A stretch of DNA of 39,604 bases from Spirochaetaceae bacterium (GTDB lineage: Bacteria; Spirochaetota; Spirochaetia; Treponematales; Breznakiellaceae), in assembly GCA_031279015.1 (NCBI GenBank), contig JAITJI010000072.1, positions 1 through 39,604 on the forward strand, written 5' to 3'. Positions 16,393 through 24,263 of the stretch are shown in pieces. Under the pieces are notes generated by a model, which saw only the letters and a program-made list of their open reading frames with translations, was not told the origin of the DNA and searched no databases. The first letter of the stretch is position 1, and each line of letters opens with the position of its first letter. The translations under genes and the position numbers were made by a program.

Positions 16393-17697
16393 TTAATTCC
16401 CCCTCAGGGCGGCATCCGCTATGGTGGTGCTCAGGGGAAGCCGGGATGGACACACCACCTCGCAACAGCCGCAACCGTGACATTCCGCCGCCAGGGTTGC
16501 CAGAGTCTCCCGGTTCCGGCGGATCTGGGCGATCTTGAAGAGTTCCTCCGGGTCCAGACCCACGGGGCAGACGCTCCGGCATTCCCCGCAGCCGATACAT
16601 CTCCGGGCAAAGGTTCCTCCCAGCCGGGATTCCGGAATGGCGAATACTGCATAACTTGTTTTTATTATGGGCTCATCAAGATCCGCCACTGCCCTTCCAA
16701 GGATCGGTGAACCGGAGGCTATCCGCTTTGGCTTATCCACAAAACCGCCGCATTCGGCAAATATTTCACCGATCCGGGTACCGATCCGTACCTTCATCAC
16801 CTGGGGATTCTTGACCGCCGCCCCGCCAACCGCTACATACCGGTCAAGGATAGGTTTCTTCAACTTTACCGCATCATGAACGGCCGCCAGAGTAGCCGGT
16901 CCCAGGATGAGCAGGGAGCCCAGGGGGATCTCCTCCCTTTTTTCGTAGAGCCGCAGAACCAGTTCCAGCTCCCGCCTGTTCCGTTGGGGATACCGGGAAC
17001 CGACCAGAATCAGGGAAGAGGAAACATCCCAGGATTCCGCCTCTGCCAGAAGCGAAGTCCCCAATGCCTGCTCTGACCGGGAGACCGCAAAAACAATGCG
17101 GCCAATCCGTCCCGCCCGGGCAAGGATGACGCTCCCCTCCACCACAGCCTTGAGCCGTTCCCGGCAGAGCACATAATCCGCGGCAAGCCAGGGATCGTCA
17201 AAGACACAACGGACCACCAGGGTCAGAGGTTCCCGGGCGGAATGAAGACCCGAGAGCATGTCCGATACAGGATATCCCGTTCCCTCCATCTCCACGATGC
17301 CGTATTCAGAGATAAGCCGTTGCAACTCAAAGGGAGAAAGCCCCTGCCAGGAGAATACCTCCTCCGGTTTCCCCAGCTTTTCAAAGGCCCCCTCAAGCCG
17401 AATCACCAAGGCATCGCTGATTTGCCCATCCGTTGTCTTTCGGGATACCATCCGGATTACCTTGCCCGGAACAGTGGCATGGATATTCGTAGACCCAAAA
17501 CCCTGCCCCCGGCCGATAAGCATACCCTCTTTTACGTAATCACCCACGGAAACAATGGGATACGCCCGGCTTCCGGTGTGCTGAACCAGGGGTATCACCG
17601 AAAGGCCGGGAAGAAAGGCGATCACACTTGAATCTTTTGCCGGAACCGTGGAATCCTCAAAATAAATCCCTCCCCGGGGGAATGAATATACTTTCAT
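16393..17697 (-). CDS. rnfC: RnfC-like electron transport complex subunit with two 4Fe-4S motifs
   Basis: A 434-residue peripheral subunit. Order: N-terminal barrel-sandwich domain (PIVSVGDYVKEGMLIG, ATVPGKVI), a Rossmann-like domain, a SLBB-like segment, and a C-terminal ferredoxin domain with complete motifs C367-C370-C373-C377P and C406-C409-C412-C416P. Standard RnfC has GLGGAGFP and NGAECEPYL motifs for FMN and NADH. Here they are EMEGTGYP (136-143) and RCVFDDPWL (163-171), so flavin/NADH binding is probably altered or lost while cluster binding is intact. It overlaps the preceding membrane protein gene by ATGA. Confidence 0.88.
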   Translation of the reverse strand: MKVYSFPRGGIYFEDSTVPAKDSSVIAFLPGLSVIPLVQHTGSRAYPIVSVGDYVKEGMLIGRGQGFGSTNIHATVPGKVIRMVSRKTTDGQISDALVIRLEGAFEKLGKPEEVFSWQGLSPFELQRLISEYGIVEMEGTGYPVSDMLSGLHSAREPLTLVVRCVFDDPWLAADYVLCRERLKAVVEGSVILARAGRIGRIVFAVSRSEQALGTSLLAEAESWDVSSSLILVGSRYPQRNRRELELVLRLYEKREEIPLGSLLILGPATLAAVHDAVKLKKPILDRYVAVGGAAVKNPQVMKVRIGTRIGEIFAECGGFVDKPKRIASGSPILGRAVADLDEPIIKTSYAVFAIPESRLGGTFARRCIGCGECRSVCPVGLDPEELFKIAQIRRNRETLATLAAECHGCGCCEVVCPSRLPLSTTIADAALRGN

Positions 17698-19181
17698 GCT
17701 GCAACCTGTTTATCAGTATACACTAAAAGGGCGTCCTTTTTCCTGTAGGATCTACCGGTACCAAAGAGGGACAACAAACCCGGAATAAAAATGATAAACA
17801 CCGGCATCAGATCCCAAACCCCCCGGTCCGGTACAGGCCGGAGGACCTCACTGCCAAGAAAAATCACAAGATCCTCCAGCGGAAAGGGCGGAAAGTCCCC
17901 TGTCTCCGGATACTCCTCCGCAAGGGGAATACTCCCGGAGATAAGGCCATCAGCCCCCAGGGTATAATGGAGGTAGGGGTAAGACCCCGTCCCCTCCCCC
18001 GGGAGCAGCTCCGCCGGCCCGGCGCCCAGGGGACGCAGGGAAAAGAAGGCCTGAAAAACCGCATGGCGGTAGTAGTCTCCGGCGGAGGGGAGGAACAAAT
18101 CCGTCCCCCTGCCATCGGTATCCCGGAAATCACTCCTGAACGGCAGCGAAGACCCCAGGGAAACCAGGGAAGCCAGGGCAAAGGGAAGGACGATCCGGGG
18201 GAATCGGGAGAGGCGCAGTGAAGGCTCCCGGATATCCACCGGCAAAAAGATGATGTGATCCCGAATCTTCCCCCGGTTTGCCTCGGTTTGGAGGGATGTA
18301 CAGAGGACGCAAAAAAAAGAGACCAGCGCCGCCAGGGCTATCAGAACCGGTATTTCCCCGGCAAAACAGATGAGCCCGTAGACCAGGAGGAACACAGCCG
18401 CCAGGACCCAGGAGATCCGGTAGCTTCCCCATTGAAATCCCCCGGTCCGGGAGGAAAAGGACTGCATCCTGTAACGGCGGGAAATAAAAAACTCCCTCAA
18501 AGGGGCAAGGGTTACGCCGAAGAGTCCGAAAAACGCCCCCGACAGGGCAAAACCCGCCGGACCGTTCAGGGCAAAGGGGGCCAGAAAGGGCAGCAGCGAG
18601 AGGGCCGGCAAAAAGGCCCTTCCGGACTTTTCCGGACGAAAGGCGGAGAGGATCAGGGTTCCCAGGGACGCGCATCCAAAGAGAATCAAATACCACAGGA
18701 CAGGCTGCGGGGCCCGGGGCAATACCAGAGAGTAAGAGATCTCCCCCAGTGACAGGGCAACTTTTTTTTGCAGAACCCGGTAACCGTCATAGTATATGAG
18801 GGGTCCCTTTGCAGCAGACAGGGGGATATAAAAAAAACGCCGCCCTTCCCGGACAAAAAAATCGTGAAGCTGTTCCGCATAACCATCATTCCGGGGATCA
18901 AAGACCTCAACCCGGTTCCGAAATTCCGGAAGGGGGATCCGTTCCAGGGTTCCAAAATCATCTAAAAACACCCACTGGGAGGATTCAGAGATGAGTCCCC
19001 CAATGCCGTTCCGGTTCAGGGCCTCCACAACAGGCCCTTCGGCAACGGTTTCATCCAGGGAGAGGATCCCATAGCCTCCGCCGGCCCTATGGGGAATGAA
19101 GGCCTTCGTATAAACCAGGGACAGGAGGCCGAAAAGCAGGGGGATCAATAGACATGCCGCAAGGCTTTTACGCGTTAACAT
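17694..19181 (-). CDS. Polytopic membrane protein of unknown function, coupled to rnfC
   Basis: A 495-residue protein I do not recognise. Residues ~7-28 form a membrane anchor or signal segment, then comes a ~130-residue extracytoplasmic stretch (about 30-155). About eight hydrophobic helices follow between 160 and 355, with short loops. A second soluble stretch (about 355-460) contains DLFLPSAGDYYRHAVFQAFF, and a final helix lies near 462-478. There is no cofactor motif or cysteine cluster. It is joined to rnfC by an ATGA overlap and lies 11 bp after the DUF212 gene, so it is an integral part of the Rnf operon. It may be an accessory or replacement subunit; that is inference from position only. 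Confidence 0.75.
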   Translation of the reverse strand: MLTRKSLAACLLIPLLFGLLSLVYTKAFIPHRAGGGYGILSLDETVAEGPVVEALNRNGIGGLISESSQWVFLDDFGTLERIPLPEFRNRVEVFDPRNDGYAEQLHDFFVREGRRFFYIPLSAAKGPLIYYDGYRVLQKKVALSLGEISYSLVLPRAPQPVLWYLILFGCASLGTLILSAFRPEKSGRAFLPALSLLPFLAPFALNGPAGFALSGAFFGLFGVTLAPLREFFISRRYRMQSFSSRTGGFQWGSYRISWVLAAVFLLVYGLICFAGEIPVLIALAALVSFFCVLCTSLQTEANRGKIRDHIIFLPVDIREPSLRLSRFPRIVLPFALASLVSLGSSLPFRSDFRDTDGRGTDLFLPSAGDYYRHAVFQAFFSLRPLGAGPAELLPGEGTGSYPYLHYTLGADGLISGSIPLAEEYPETGDFPPFPLEDLVIFLGSEVLRPVPDRGVWDLMPVFIIFIPGLLSLFGTGRSYRKKDALLVYTDKQVAA

Positions 19182-19192
19182 GGGAAGGGATC

Positions 19193-19681
19193 CTATAAAA
19201 ACGCGTAAGCGGCGGCTATGAAAATACCCAACAGCGCCCCCATGACCACTTCCAGGGGAGCGTGTCCGTGTACTTCTTTAATCGAATGAAATTCTATATT
19301 CGATTTTTCCGCAAGCTGCCGGCCCAGCATATTAATGATTCTGGCCTGAATACCCACGGAACGACGGACTCCCATGGCATCCCTCATGACAATAAGGGCG
19401 ATGAAAAAGGATACAACAAAAAGATTGGATTTAACTCCCTCCTGAACCGCCACCTGGGTAGTCATGGAAGAGACCAGAGCCGCATGACTGGAAGGCATGC
19501 CGCCGGTACGCCATGCAATGGTTTCCAGAATTTCCCTGCCTGTTCTTCGATGTCCTCTGAGCAATACAATAACCGCCTTTAGAAGCTGCGCAAGCAGCCA
19601 GCTTAACATAGAAGATAAAAAAATCGGGTTTTCAATAAAGGCCCTTACCGATTCCACCCGCATAACTATGAGAAAAGACAT
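19193..19681 (-). CDS. Divergent PAP2 family (DUF212) membrane protein
   Basis: A 162-residue protein with four or five hydrophobic segments. WRTGGMPSSHAALVSSMTTQV (57-77) is the conserved PSSHA motif, and KEVHGHAPLEVVMGALLG near the C-terminus is the second family motif (GHTPxEVxxGxxLG); both belong to DUF212 (acid phosphatase/vanadium haloperoxidase-related). In PAP2 enzymes these motifs hold the catalytic histidines, so a membrane phosphatase acting on a lipid phosphate is possible. It is the first gene of the operon leading to rnfA. The start at 19681 lacks a good ribosome binding site; the in-frame ATG at 19663 is an alternative. Confidence 0.85.
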   Translation of the reverse strand: MSFLIVMRVESVRAFIENPIFLSSMLSWLLAQLLKAVIVLLRGHRRTGREILETIAWRTGGMPSSHAALVSSMTTQVAVQEGVKSNLFVVSFFIALIVMRDAMGVRRSVGIQARIINMLGRQLAEKSNIEFHSIKEVHGHAPLEVVMGALLGIFIAAAYAFL

Positions 19682-19734
19682 TAATTAAACAATTCCCCAG
19701 GAAAGAGCTTTTGTCAATAGATGTTTCCCGTACT

Positions 19735-19764
19735 TTGACGTTCCCCCCCGCCTTCCGTTAAAAT
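19735..19764 (+). promoter_or_regulatory. Promoter of the pseudouridine synthase gene, transcription start on the ATG
   Basis: -35 TTGACG (19735-19740), 18-bp spacer, -10 TAAAAT (19759-19764). Seven bases after the -10 box is 19771, the first base of the start codon. The only purine-rich stretch, AAGGA, touches the ATG and cannot act as a normal Shine-Dalgarno, so the transcript is probably leaderless. Confidence 0.6.
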
Positions 19765-19770
19765 TAAGGA

Positions 19771-20775
19771 ATGCCCCCCCATGTACGGGCCGGCGCCGAC
19801 GATGACGGCCGCAGGCTTGACCGGATCGTCCGCAGGGTCCTGCCGGAACTGCCCCTCTCCGCCATCCATCGGCTTTTCCGGCAGGGCCGGATCCTCCTGG
19901 ACGGATCCCCCGCCGCTCCTGACAGCCGGGTAAGGACGGGACAGATCATAGGGATCCCCGGCAACGTTACACCCCGGAGGGAGGGGCAGCCCCCGGGGAC
20001 GGAAGACCCGCCGGAGAGCCGGGACCCGCCGGTACCGTACCTGCCGCCTCTGGATATCCTGCGGGAAACACCGGACCTCCTCTTCCTCAACAAACCGGCG
20101 GGGCTAGTGGTCCACGGGCCGGAAAGCCTGGACACCGTAGTACAGGCATATCTTGCACCGAAACGTTCCCCCTCCCTTTCCTTTCGGCCCGGCCCCCTGC
20201 ACCGGCTTGACAAACCCGCCGGCGGGGTCATCGTGTTTTCCGCATCCCTTGCGGGCGCCCGGTATTTCAGCGCCCTCCTCCGGGAAGGGCGGATTGTGAA
20301 ACGCTACCTGGCCTTAACAGACGGGGCAATCACCGAACCGGCGATATGGGAGGACCGGCTTCTCCGGGACCGGATAGAAAAAAAAACCCGGATCCTCTCC
20401 CAATTTCCCGGCGGTCCGTCCCGGGGTCCGGTTTCAGAAGACCCGGACCGGGCAAAACCCGCCAGGACCCGGGTGTTTCCCCTGATCGCCAGGACCCGTT
20501 ACACCCTGGCAATGCTGGAAATCGATACCGGGAGAACCCACCAGATCCGCGCCCAGGCCGCTTATCACCGCCATCCCCTGGCGGGGGACCGGAAATACGG
20601 AGGCAGCTTCCAGTGTTGCAGACTCCTGCTCCACGCCTGGTCGCTGACCCTCCCCTTTCCGCCGGGGGAAGACCGGACAGAAACCATCACCGCGCCAATT
20701 CCCCGGATTTTCCGCAGCCGGCTCCGGGAACTTTTTTCAGCGGAAGATTTAAAAAATACCGGTTTTGATCTCTGA
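19771..20775 (+). CDS. RluA-family pseudouridine synthase
   Basis: A 334-residue enzyme that isomerises uridines in rRNA or tRNA. An N-terminal S4 RNA-binding domain (about 12-65, RRLDRIVRRVLPELPLSAIH) precedes the catalytic domain. LFLNKPAGLVVHG and HRLDKPAGG contain the family motif with catalytic aspartate D147 (usually HRLDRDTSG, so the flank is slightly divergent). LEIDTGRTHQIRAQAA and LAGDRKYGG complete the active site. The layout is that of RluC/RluD, but the target position cannot be told. It is transcribed away from the Rnf operon across a shared 89-bp region and is followed after 44 bp by the next gene. Confidence 0.93.
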   Translation: MPPHVRAGADDDGRRLDRIVRRVLPELPLSAIHRLFRQGRILLDGSPAAPDSRVRTGQIIGIPGNVTPRREGQPPGTEDPPESRDPPVPYLPPLDILRETPDLLFLNKPAGLVVHGPESLDTVVQAYLAPKRSPSLSFRPGPLHRLDKPAGGVIVFSASLAGARYFSALLREGRIVKRYLALTDGAITEPAIWEDRLLRDRIEKKTRILSQFPGGPSRGPVSEDPDRAKPARTRVFPLIARTRYTLAMLEIDTGRTHQIRAQAAYHRHPLAGDRKYGGSFQCCRLLLHAWSLTLPFPPGEDRTETITAPIPRIFRSRLRELFSAEDLKNTGFDL

Positions 20776-20819
20776 AAACCATTTTCTCTACACTAAATAT
20801 GATATAGTAAAAAGTAAGT

Positions 20820-21680
20820 ATGTTTCGGGATTTTTTCTTTGTCCTCCGGGGAATAAGAGTCTATGCCCTCGTTGGTGAAAGTGGTACCGGAAAAAGTTTC
20901 CGGGCAAAATTGGTAGCCCAGAAATACGGCATCGATTTTATCATTGATGACGGACTCCTCATCCGGGACAACCGGATCCTGGCGGGTCATTCGGCAAAAA
21001 AAGAAAAAACCTTCCTTGCGGCAGTAAAAGTGGCCCTCTTTGATGAAAAAGCCCAGCGGGATGAGGTAGCCCGGAAACTTCAGGGGGAACACTTCAGGAA
21101 GGTCCTGATCCTGGGAACATCGGAAAAGATGGTGAACAAGATAGCCGTCCGGTTGCAACTGCCTCCCCCCGCCAAGGTCATTAAAATTGAAGACATCGCC
21201 TCCCAGGAGGACATTGAAAAGGCCATCCGGACCAGGCGGATCGAGGGGAAGCACGTGATCCCCGTGCCATCCATAGAAGTCAAACGGAACTATCCTAATA
21301 TTTTTTATGATGCCATCAGAATCTTCAAACGGAAGGCAGGACCCCAGGCCCTGGGGCCGACCCCAAAGGTCCATGAAAAATCGGTGGTCAGGCCGGAGTA
21401 TTCCAAACGGGGCAAGGTGATCATCTCGGAAGCCGCGCTGAGCCAGATGGTTATTCACTGTGTTGATGAATACAACCAAAGCATCAGGATAAAGAAAATG
21501 GTAGTTAAGGATGATGATGCGGGTTACCGGCTGGTCATCACCATCGATGTTCCCTTTGGTACCCAACTTGGGGGGAATATCCATGCCCTCCAACAATATA
21601 TAATAGATAACATTGAACGGTATACGGGAATTCTTATTGAAGAAGTCAATATTATTATCGATAAAATTTATAACAGTTGA
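20820..21680 (+). CDS. P-loop ATP-binding protein with a C-terminal Asp23/Gls24-like domain
   Basis: A 286-residue protein. The N-terminus has a P-loop GESGTGKS (19-26) in a kinase-like segment, with IDFIIDDGLLI and KVLILGTSEKMV following. The last ~85 residues (RGKVIISEAALSQMVIH, GYRLVITIDVPFGTQL, DNIERYTGILIEEVNIIID) resemble the Asp23/Gls24 (DUF322) fold used in envelope stress proteins. I do not know a characterised protein with this pairing, and the domain match is by pattern only. No Shine-Dalgarno precedes the ATG; a TATAGT box at 20803-20808 lies 11 bp upstream, so the leader would be about 5 bases. The next gene follows after 21 bp. Confidence 0.75.
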   Translation: MFRDFFFVLRGIRVYALVGESGTGKSFRAKLVAQKYGIDFIIDDGLLIRDNRILAGHSAKKEKTFLAAVKVALFDEKAQRDEVARKLQGEHFRKVLILGTSEKMVNKIAVRLQLPPPAKVIKIEDIASQEDIEKAIRTRRIEGKHVIPVPSIEVKRNYPNIFYDAIRIFKRKAGPQALGPTPKVHEKSVVRPEYSKRGKVIISEAALSQMVIHCVDEYNQSIRIKKMVVKDDDAGYRLVITIDVPFGTQLGGNIHALQQYIIDNIERYTGILIEEVNIIIDKIYNS

Positions 21681-21701
21681 GCCTTTTCATTGGAGGAGCG
21701 T

Positions 21702-23030
21702 ATGAAACAATCCCTGGGCATTCTTTTTGTTTCCGTGGTCTTAGCCGGAACCCTCACCGCCCAAACGGTTCAGCCCGGGACCGCACAGACCCTTCCCCCG
21801 GATGTTCAGGATGTTTTCCGGAGATCTGTGGTTCCGCAGGGGAGCCCCGGCGCTCCGGAGTCCGGCAGTCCGATACCGGAAATCGCGGAACTGAAGGACT
21901 TTTACTATCACGTCATCTCCGATGGGGGAAGCGCCGACGCGGCGGCCCTGGTACAGGAACTGGAACTCCGTTTTAACGTCTTTAACCGGCTCTTCCGGTT
22001 TGATCCTGCCATCCTGAGTTCCCCCCTCCGGGTCCGGGCCTTCAAGGACAAGGCCGCCTACGATGCCTATATATCCGCCAGACTGGGCAAAACCTGGGAC
22101 GGGGCGGTGTACCTGCACTACAACCAGCGTGAACGCCGGGAGCTGGTGATCCACCGGGGAAGTCCGGAAGAGGGCCGGACGCTCTCCTACCAGGCCTTTA
22201 TCCAATTCCTCCGGGGCTTTATCCCCAACCCCCCCGCCTGGATTCGGGAGGGCTTCGCGGTCTACTTCAGTACCCTGGGATGGAAACCGCAAAATGCCGG
22301 GCTGCCGTCTTCAGGCCCGGCGGAACCTCTGCCGGAGCGTCCGGTACAAGGTTTTGGCCAACTTACCTATGAAGAAAACCTCGTCTGGCTTGATACGGTA
22401 AAAAATCTGGGGGACGCCGCTCCCGCCCCGGAAGCCGTCTTCCTGGCGGACCTGCAGGGGATCCTCCCGGATCATTTTCAGGCCATGGCCTGGTCACTGG
22501 TCTCATTCTTCCTGAACAGCGGCAACGAGGATTACTTCAGAACCCTGACGGAACTCTTTATGGTCCTCTCCGAAACCGCCGGCGCCCGGGAAAACGCCGA
22601 GGCGGTGTTCCGCCGTATTCAACGGCACGATCCGGCGGTTTTTGAAGGGGATTACAAGGCATACCTGGCCTCCCGCAGAACCTTTACGGAACTTATCCGG
22701 GAGGGGCAAAACGCCTACGCCCTCAAGGACTCCCTCACCGCGGAACAGCGGTTTATCGACGCCCTGAATCTAAAACCAGCCCACTATGCGCCCTACTACT
22801 ATCTGGGACTCCTGGAATACGAACAACAAAACTACGATCTGGCGGAAAATTACTACCGTTCCGCCCTACAGTACGGCGCTGATGAGGCCCTGGTCCGTTA
22901 CGCCCTGGGGCTTAACGCCTATTCCGCCGGCCGCAACGTCGAAGCCAGGGGGTATCTGGAGCAGGCCGCCGCACAATCCCCTGAACGGTACAGGCAGAAG
23001 GTCGATGATCTGATCAAAGGTTTGCCGTAG
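21702..23030 (+). CDS. Exported peptidase-MA-like protein with TPR repeats, zinc motif lost
   Basis: A 442-residue protein. Residues 1-20 form a signal peptide ending in LTAQ. Residues ~85-290 resemble the peptidase MA (DUF1570) fold: predicted helices, the WIREGFAVYF segment (180-189; usually P-x-W-L-x-E-G-x-A-x-Y-F) and AMAWSLVSFFL (261-271). The zinc-binding HExxH expected about 20 residues before WIREG is replaced by YQAFIQFL (163-170), so proteolysis is unlikely. Two or three tetratricopeptide repeats follow (about 335-440, APYYYLGLLEYEQQNYDLAE). The ATG at 21702 has GGAGGAG 4 bases upstream. The 3' end overlaps the convergent nucleotidyltransferase gene by 17 bp. It is probably periplasmic and works in protein interaction. 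Confidence 0.8.
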   Translation: MKQSLGILFVSVVLAGTLTAQTVQPGTAQTLPPDVQDVFRRSVVPQGSPGAPESGSPIPEIAELKDFYYHVISDGGSADAAALVQELELRFNVFNRLFRFDPAILSSPLRVRAFKDKAAYDAYISARLGKTWDGAVYLHYNQRERRELVIHRGSPEEGRTLSYQAFIQFLRGFIPNPPAWIREGFAVYFSTLGWKPQNAGLPSSGPAEPLPERPVQGFGQLTYEENLVWLDTVKNLGDAAPAPEAVFLADLQGILPDHFQAMAWSLVSFFLNSGNEDYFRTLTELFMVLSETAGARENAEAVFRRIQRHDPAVFEGDYKAYLASRRTFTELIREGQNAYALKDSLTAEQRFIDALNLKPAHYAPYYYLGLLEYEQQNYDLAENYYRSALQYGADEALVRYALGLNAYSAGRNVEARGYLEQAAAQSPERYRQKVDDLIKGLP

Positions 23031-24234
23031 GAGATTCCCCGGAATTATCCCGGACGGAGGCCTTGCTGCGGCGGCGCTGTTTCCTGTGAACCGTCCCTTC
23101 CCGGCCTGGTCCCTCCCCGGTTCCCCGCTCCTCCTGTACCGCCGGCAGACCCTCCTTTTTCCGGGCCCCCGGTCTTTCCCGGTCAAAGAAACGGGCCTTT
23201 TTAAGGACAATGCCATGTTCCCTAAAGATAAGCCTGACCCCCTGATCCAGCTCTACCCGGGGAGGATTCATGGGAAGCACAAATTTACGGGCGGCGATAA
23301 AGGCATTCTTGTAACTCTCCGCGACATCGGCCTTCCAGTCCACACAATCCTCCAGATAATCCCGGACCAGGGCGGCCAGGGATTCCCCAGAGCCGGGGCA
23401 TCCCTCATTCCTGCAGCCCAGATCCGTCAGGGTCTTTATATACCGGAGGCGGAAATCGCTATGCTTCTGCATCAGCGCCGAGGCTTCGGGCTGTAAATAT
23501 GCGTATAAGTTGAATTCCATAAGGCTCTCCACAATACGGGCCACAGCGGGAGAATTGATGATCTTGAGGATCTCCTCGGTGAGCCGGGAGGGAGATACGG
23601 ATCTGAGCAGGGCGGACTGTTTCCGGATCTTCCACCGGAGCAGGAAGGGCAGCCTGAAGGCCGCAATGGCGGCGTACTTTACCGCCCGGATCATCCGTAC
23701 CGGATCGTCCCGGAATATCACATCCAGAGGGATTATGGGCCGAATCCGCCGTTCCCGGATATCCTTCATCCCTCCCACATAATCCACCACCACCTGATCC
23801 TGGGGATCGTAAAAGAGGGCGTTCAGTGAAAAATCCCTGCGGAGCACATCTTCCTCAATGGTTCCAAAGGTATTACTGGTGGGCCCGTCTTTCAGGGAAC
23901 GGAAGGTGGACACTTCAAATATCTTGGGACCAAAATACACATGGACCAGCCGGAACCTGCGGCCGATTATCCGGGCATTCCGGAATATTTTTTTTATCCG
24001 GGCCGGACTCGCCGCACTGACAATATCAAAGTCCTTAGGTTTCTTCCCCAGGATAAGATCCCGGACCGCCCCGCCGACTATATAGGTTTCATAGCCGCTG
24101 CTTCGGAGCCGCTCAACGATAAAAGCAGCATCTTTATCCACATCCGCGAAAATTATCCCATGTTCATCCCGGGTGTATACATTCGCCTTTTTTACCGGAC
24201 GGCCATTTTTTTCTGTGGAATACCGGATTCTCAA
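23014..24234 (-). CDS. PcnB-type poly(A) polymerase / tRNA nucleotidyltransferase
   Basis: A 406-residue class II nucleotidyltransferase. Residues 54-76 contain GGAVRDLILGKKPKDFDIV with catalytic aspartates D68 and D70. RRDFSLNALFYD and the basic RMIRAVKYAAIAAF segment that follows are standard for the head and neck domains. IIGRRFRLVHVYFG fits poly(A) polymerase I more than CCA-adding enzymes, but spirochaete members can have either role. The C-terminus is basic and low in complexity (RRRSKASVRDN). The start codon is TTG at 24234, with GAGG 5 bases upstream; no in-frame ATG lies near. It is 29 bp downstream of the lipase-like gene and probably cotranscribed with it. Confidence 0.88.
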   Translation of the reverse strand: MRIRYSTEKNGRPVKKANVYTRDEHGIIFADVDKDAAFIVERLRSSGYETYIVGGAVRDLILGKKPKDFDIVSAASPARIKKIFRNARIIGRRFRLVHVYFGPKIFEVSTFRSLKDGPTSNTFGTIEEDVLRRDFSLNALFYDPQDQVVVDYVGGMKDIRERRIRPIIPLDVIFRDDPVRMIRAVKYAAIAAFRLPFLLRWKIRKQSALLRSVSPSRLTEEILKIINSPAVARIVESLMEFNLYAYLQPEASALMQKHSDFRLRYIKTLTDLGCRNEGCPGSGESLAALVRDYLEDCVDWKADVAESYKNAFIAARKFVLPMNPPRVELDQGVRLIFREHGIVLKKARFFDRERPGARKKEGLPAVQEERGTGEGPGREGTVHRKQRRRSKASVRDNSGESPTANL

Positions 24235-24263
24235 GAGTTCCTCGCTTCAGAATATCAACCTTT

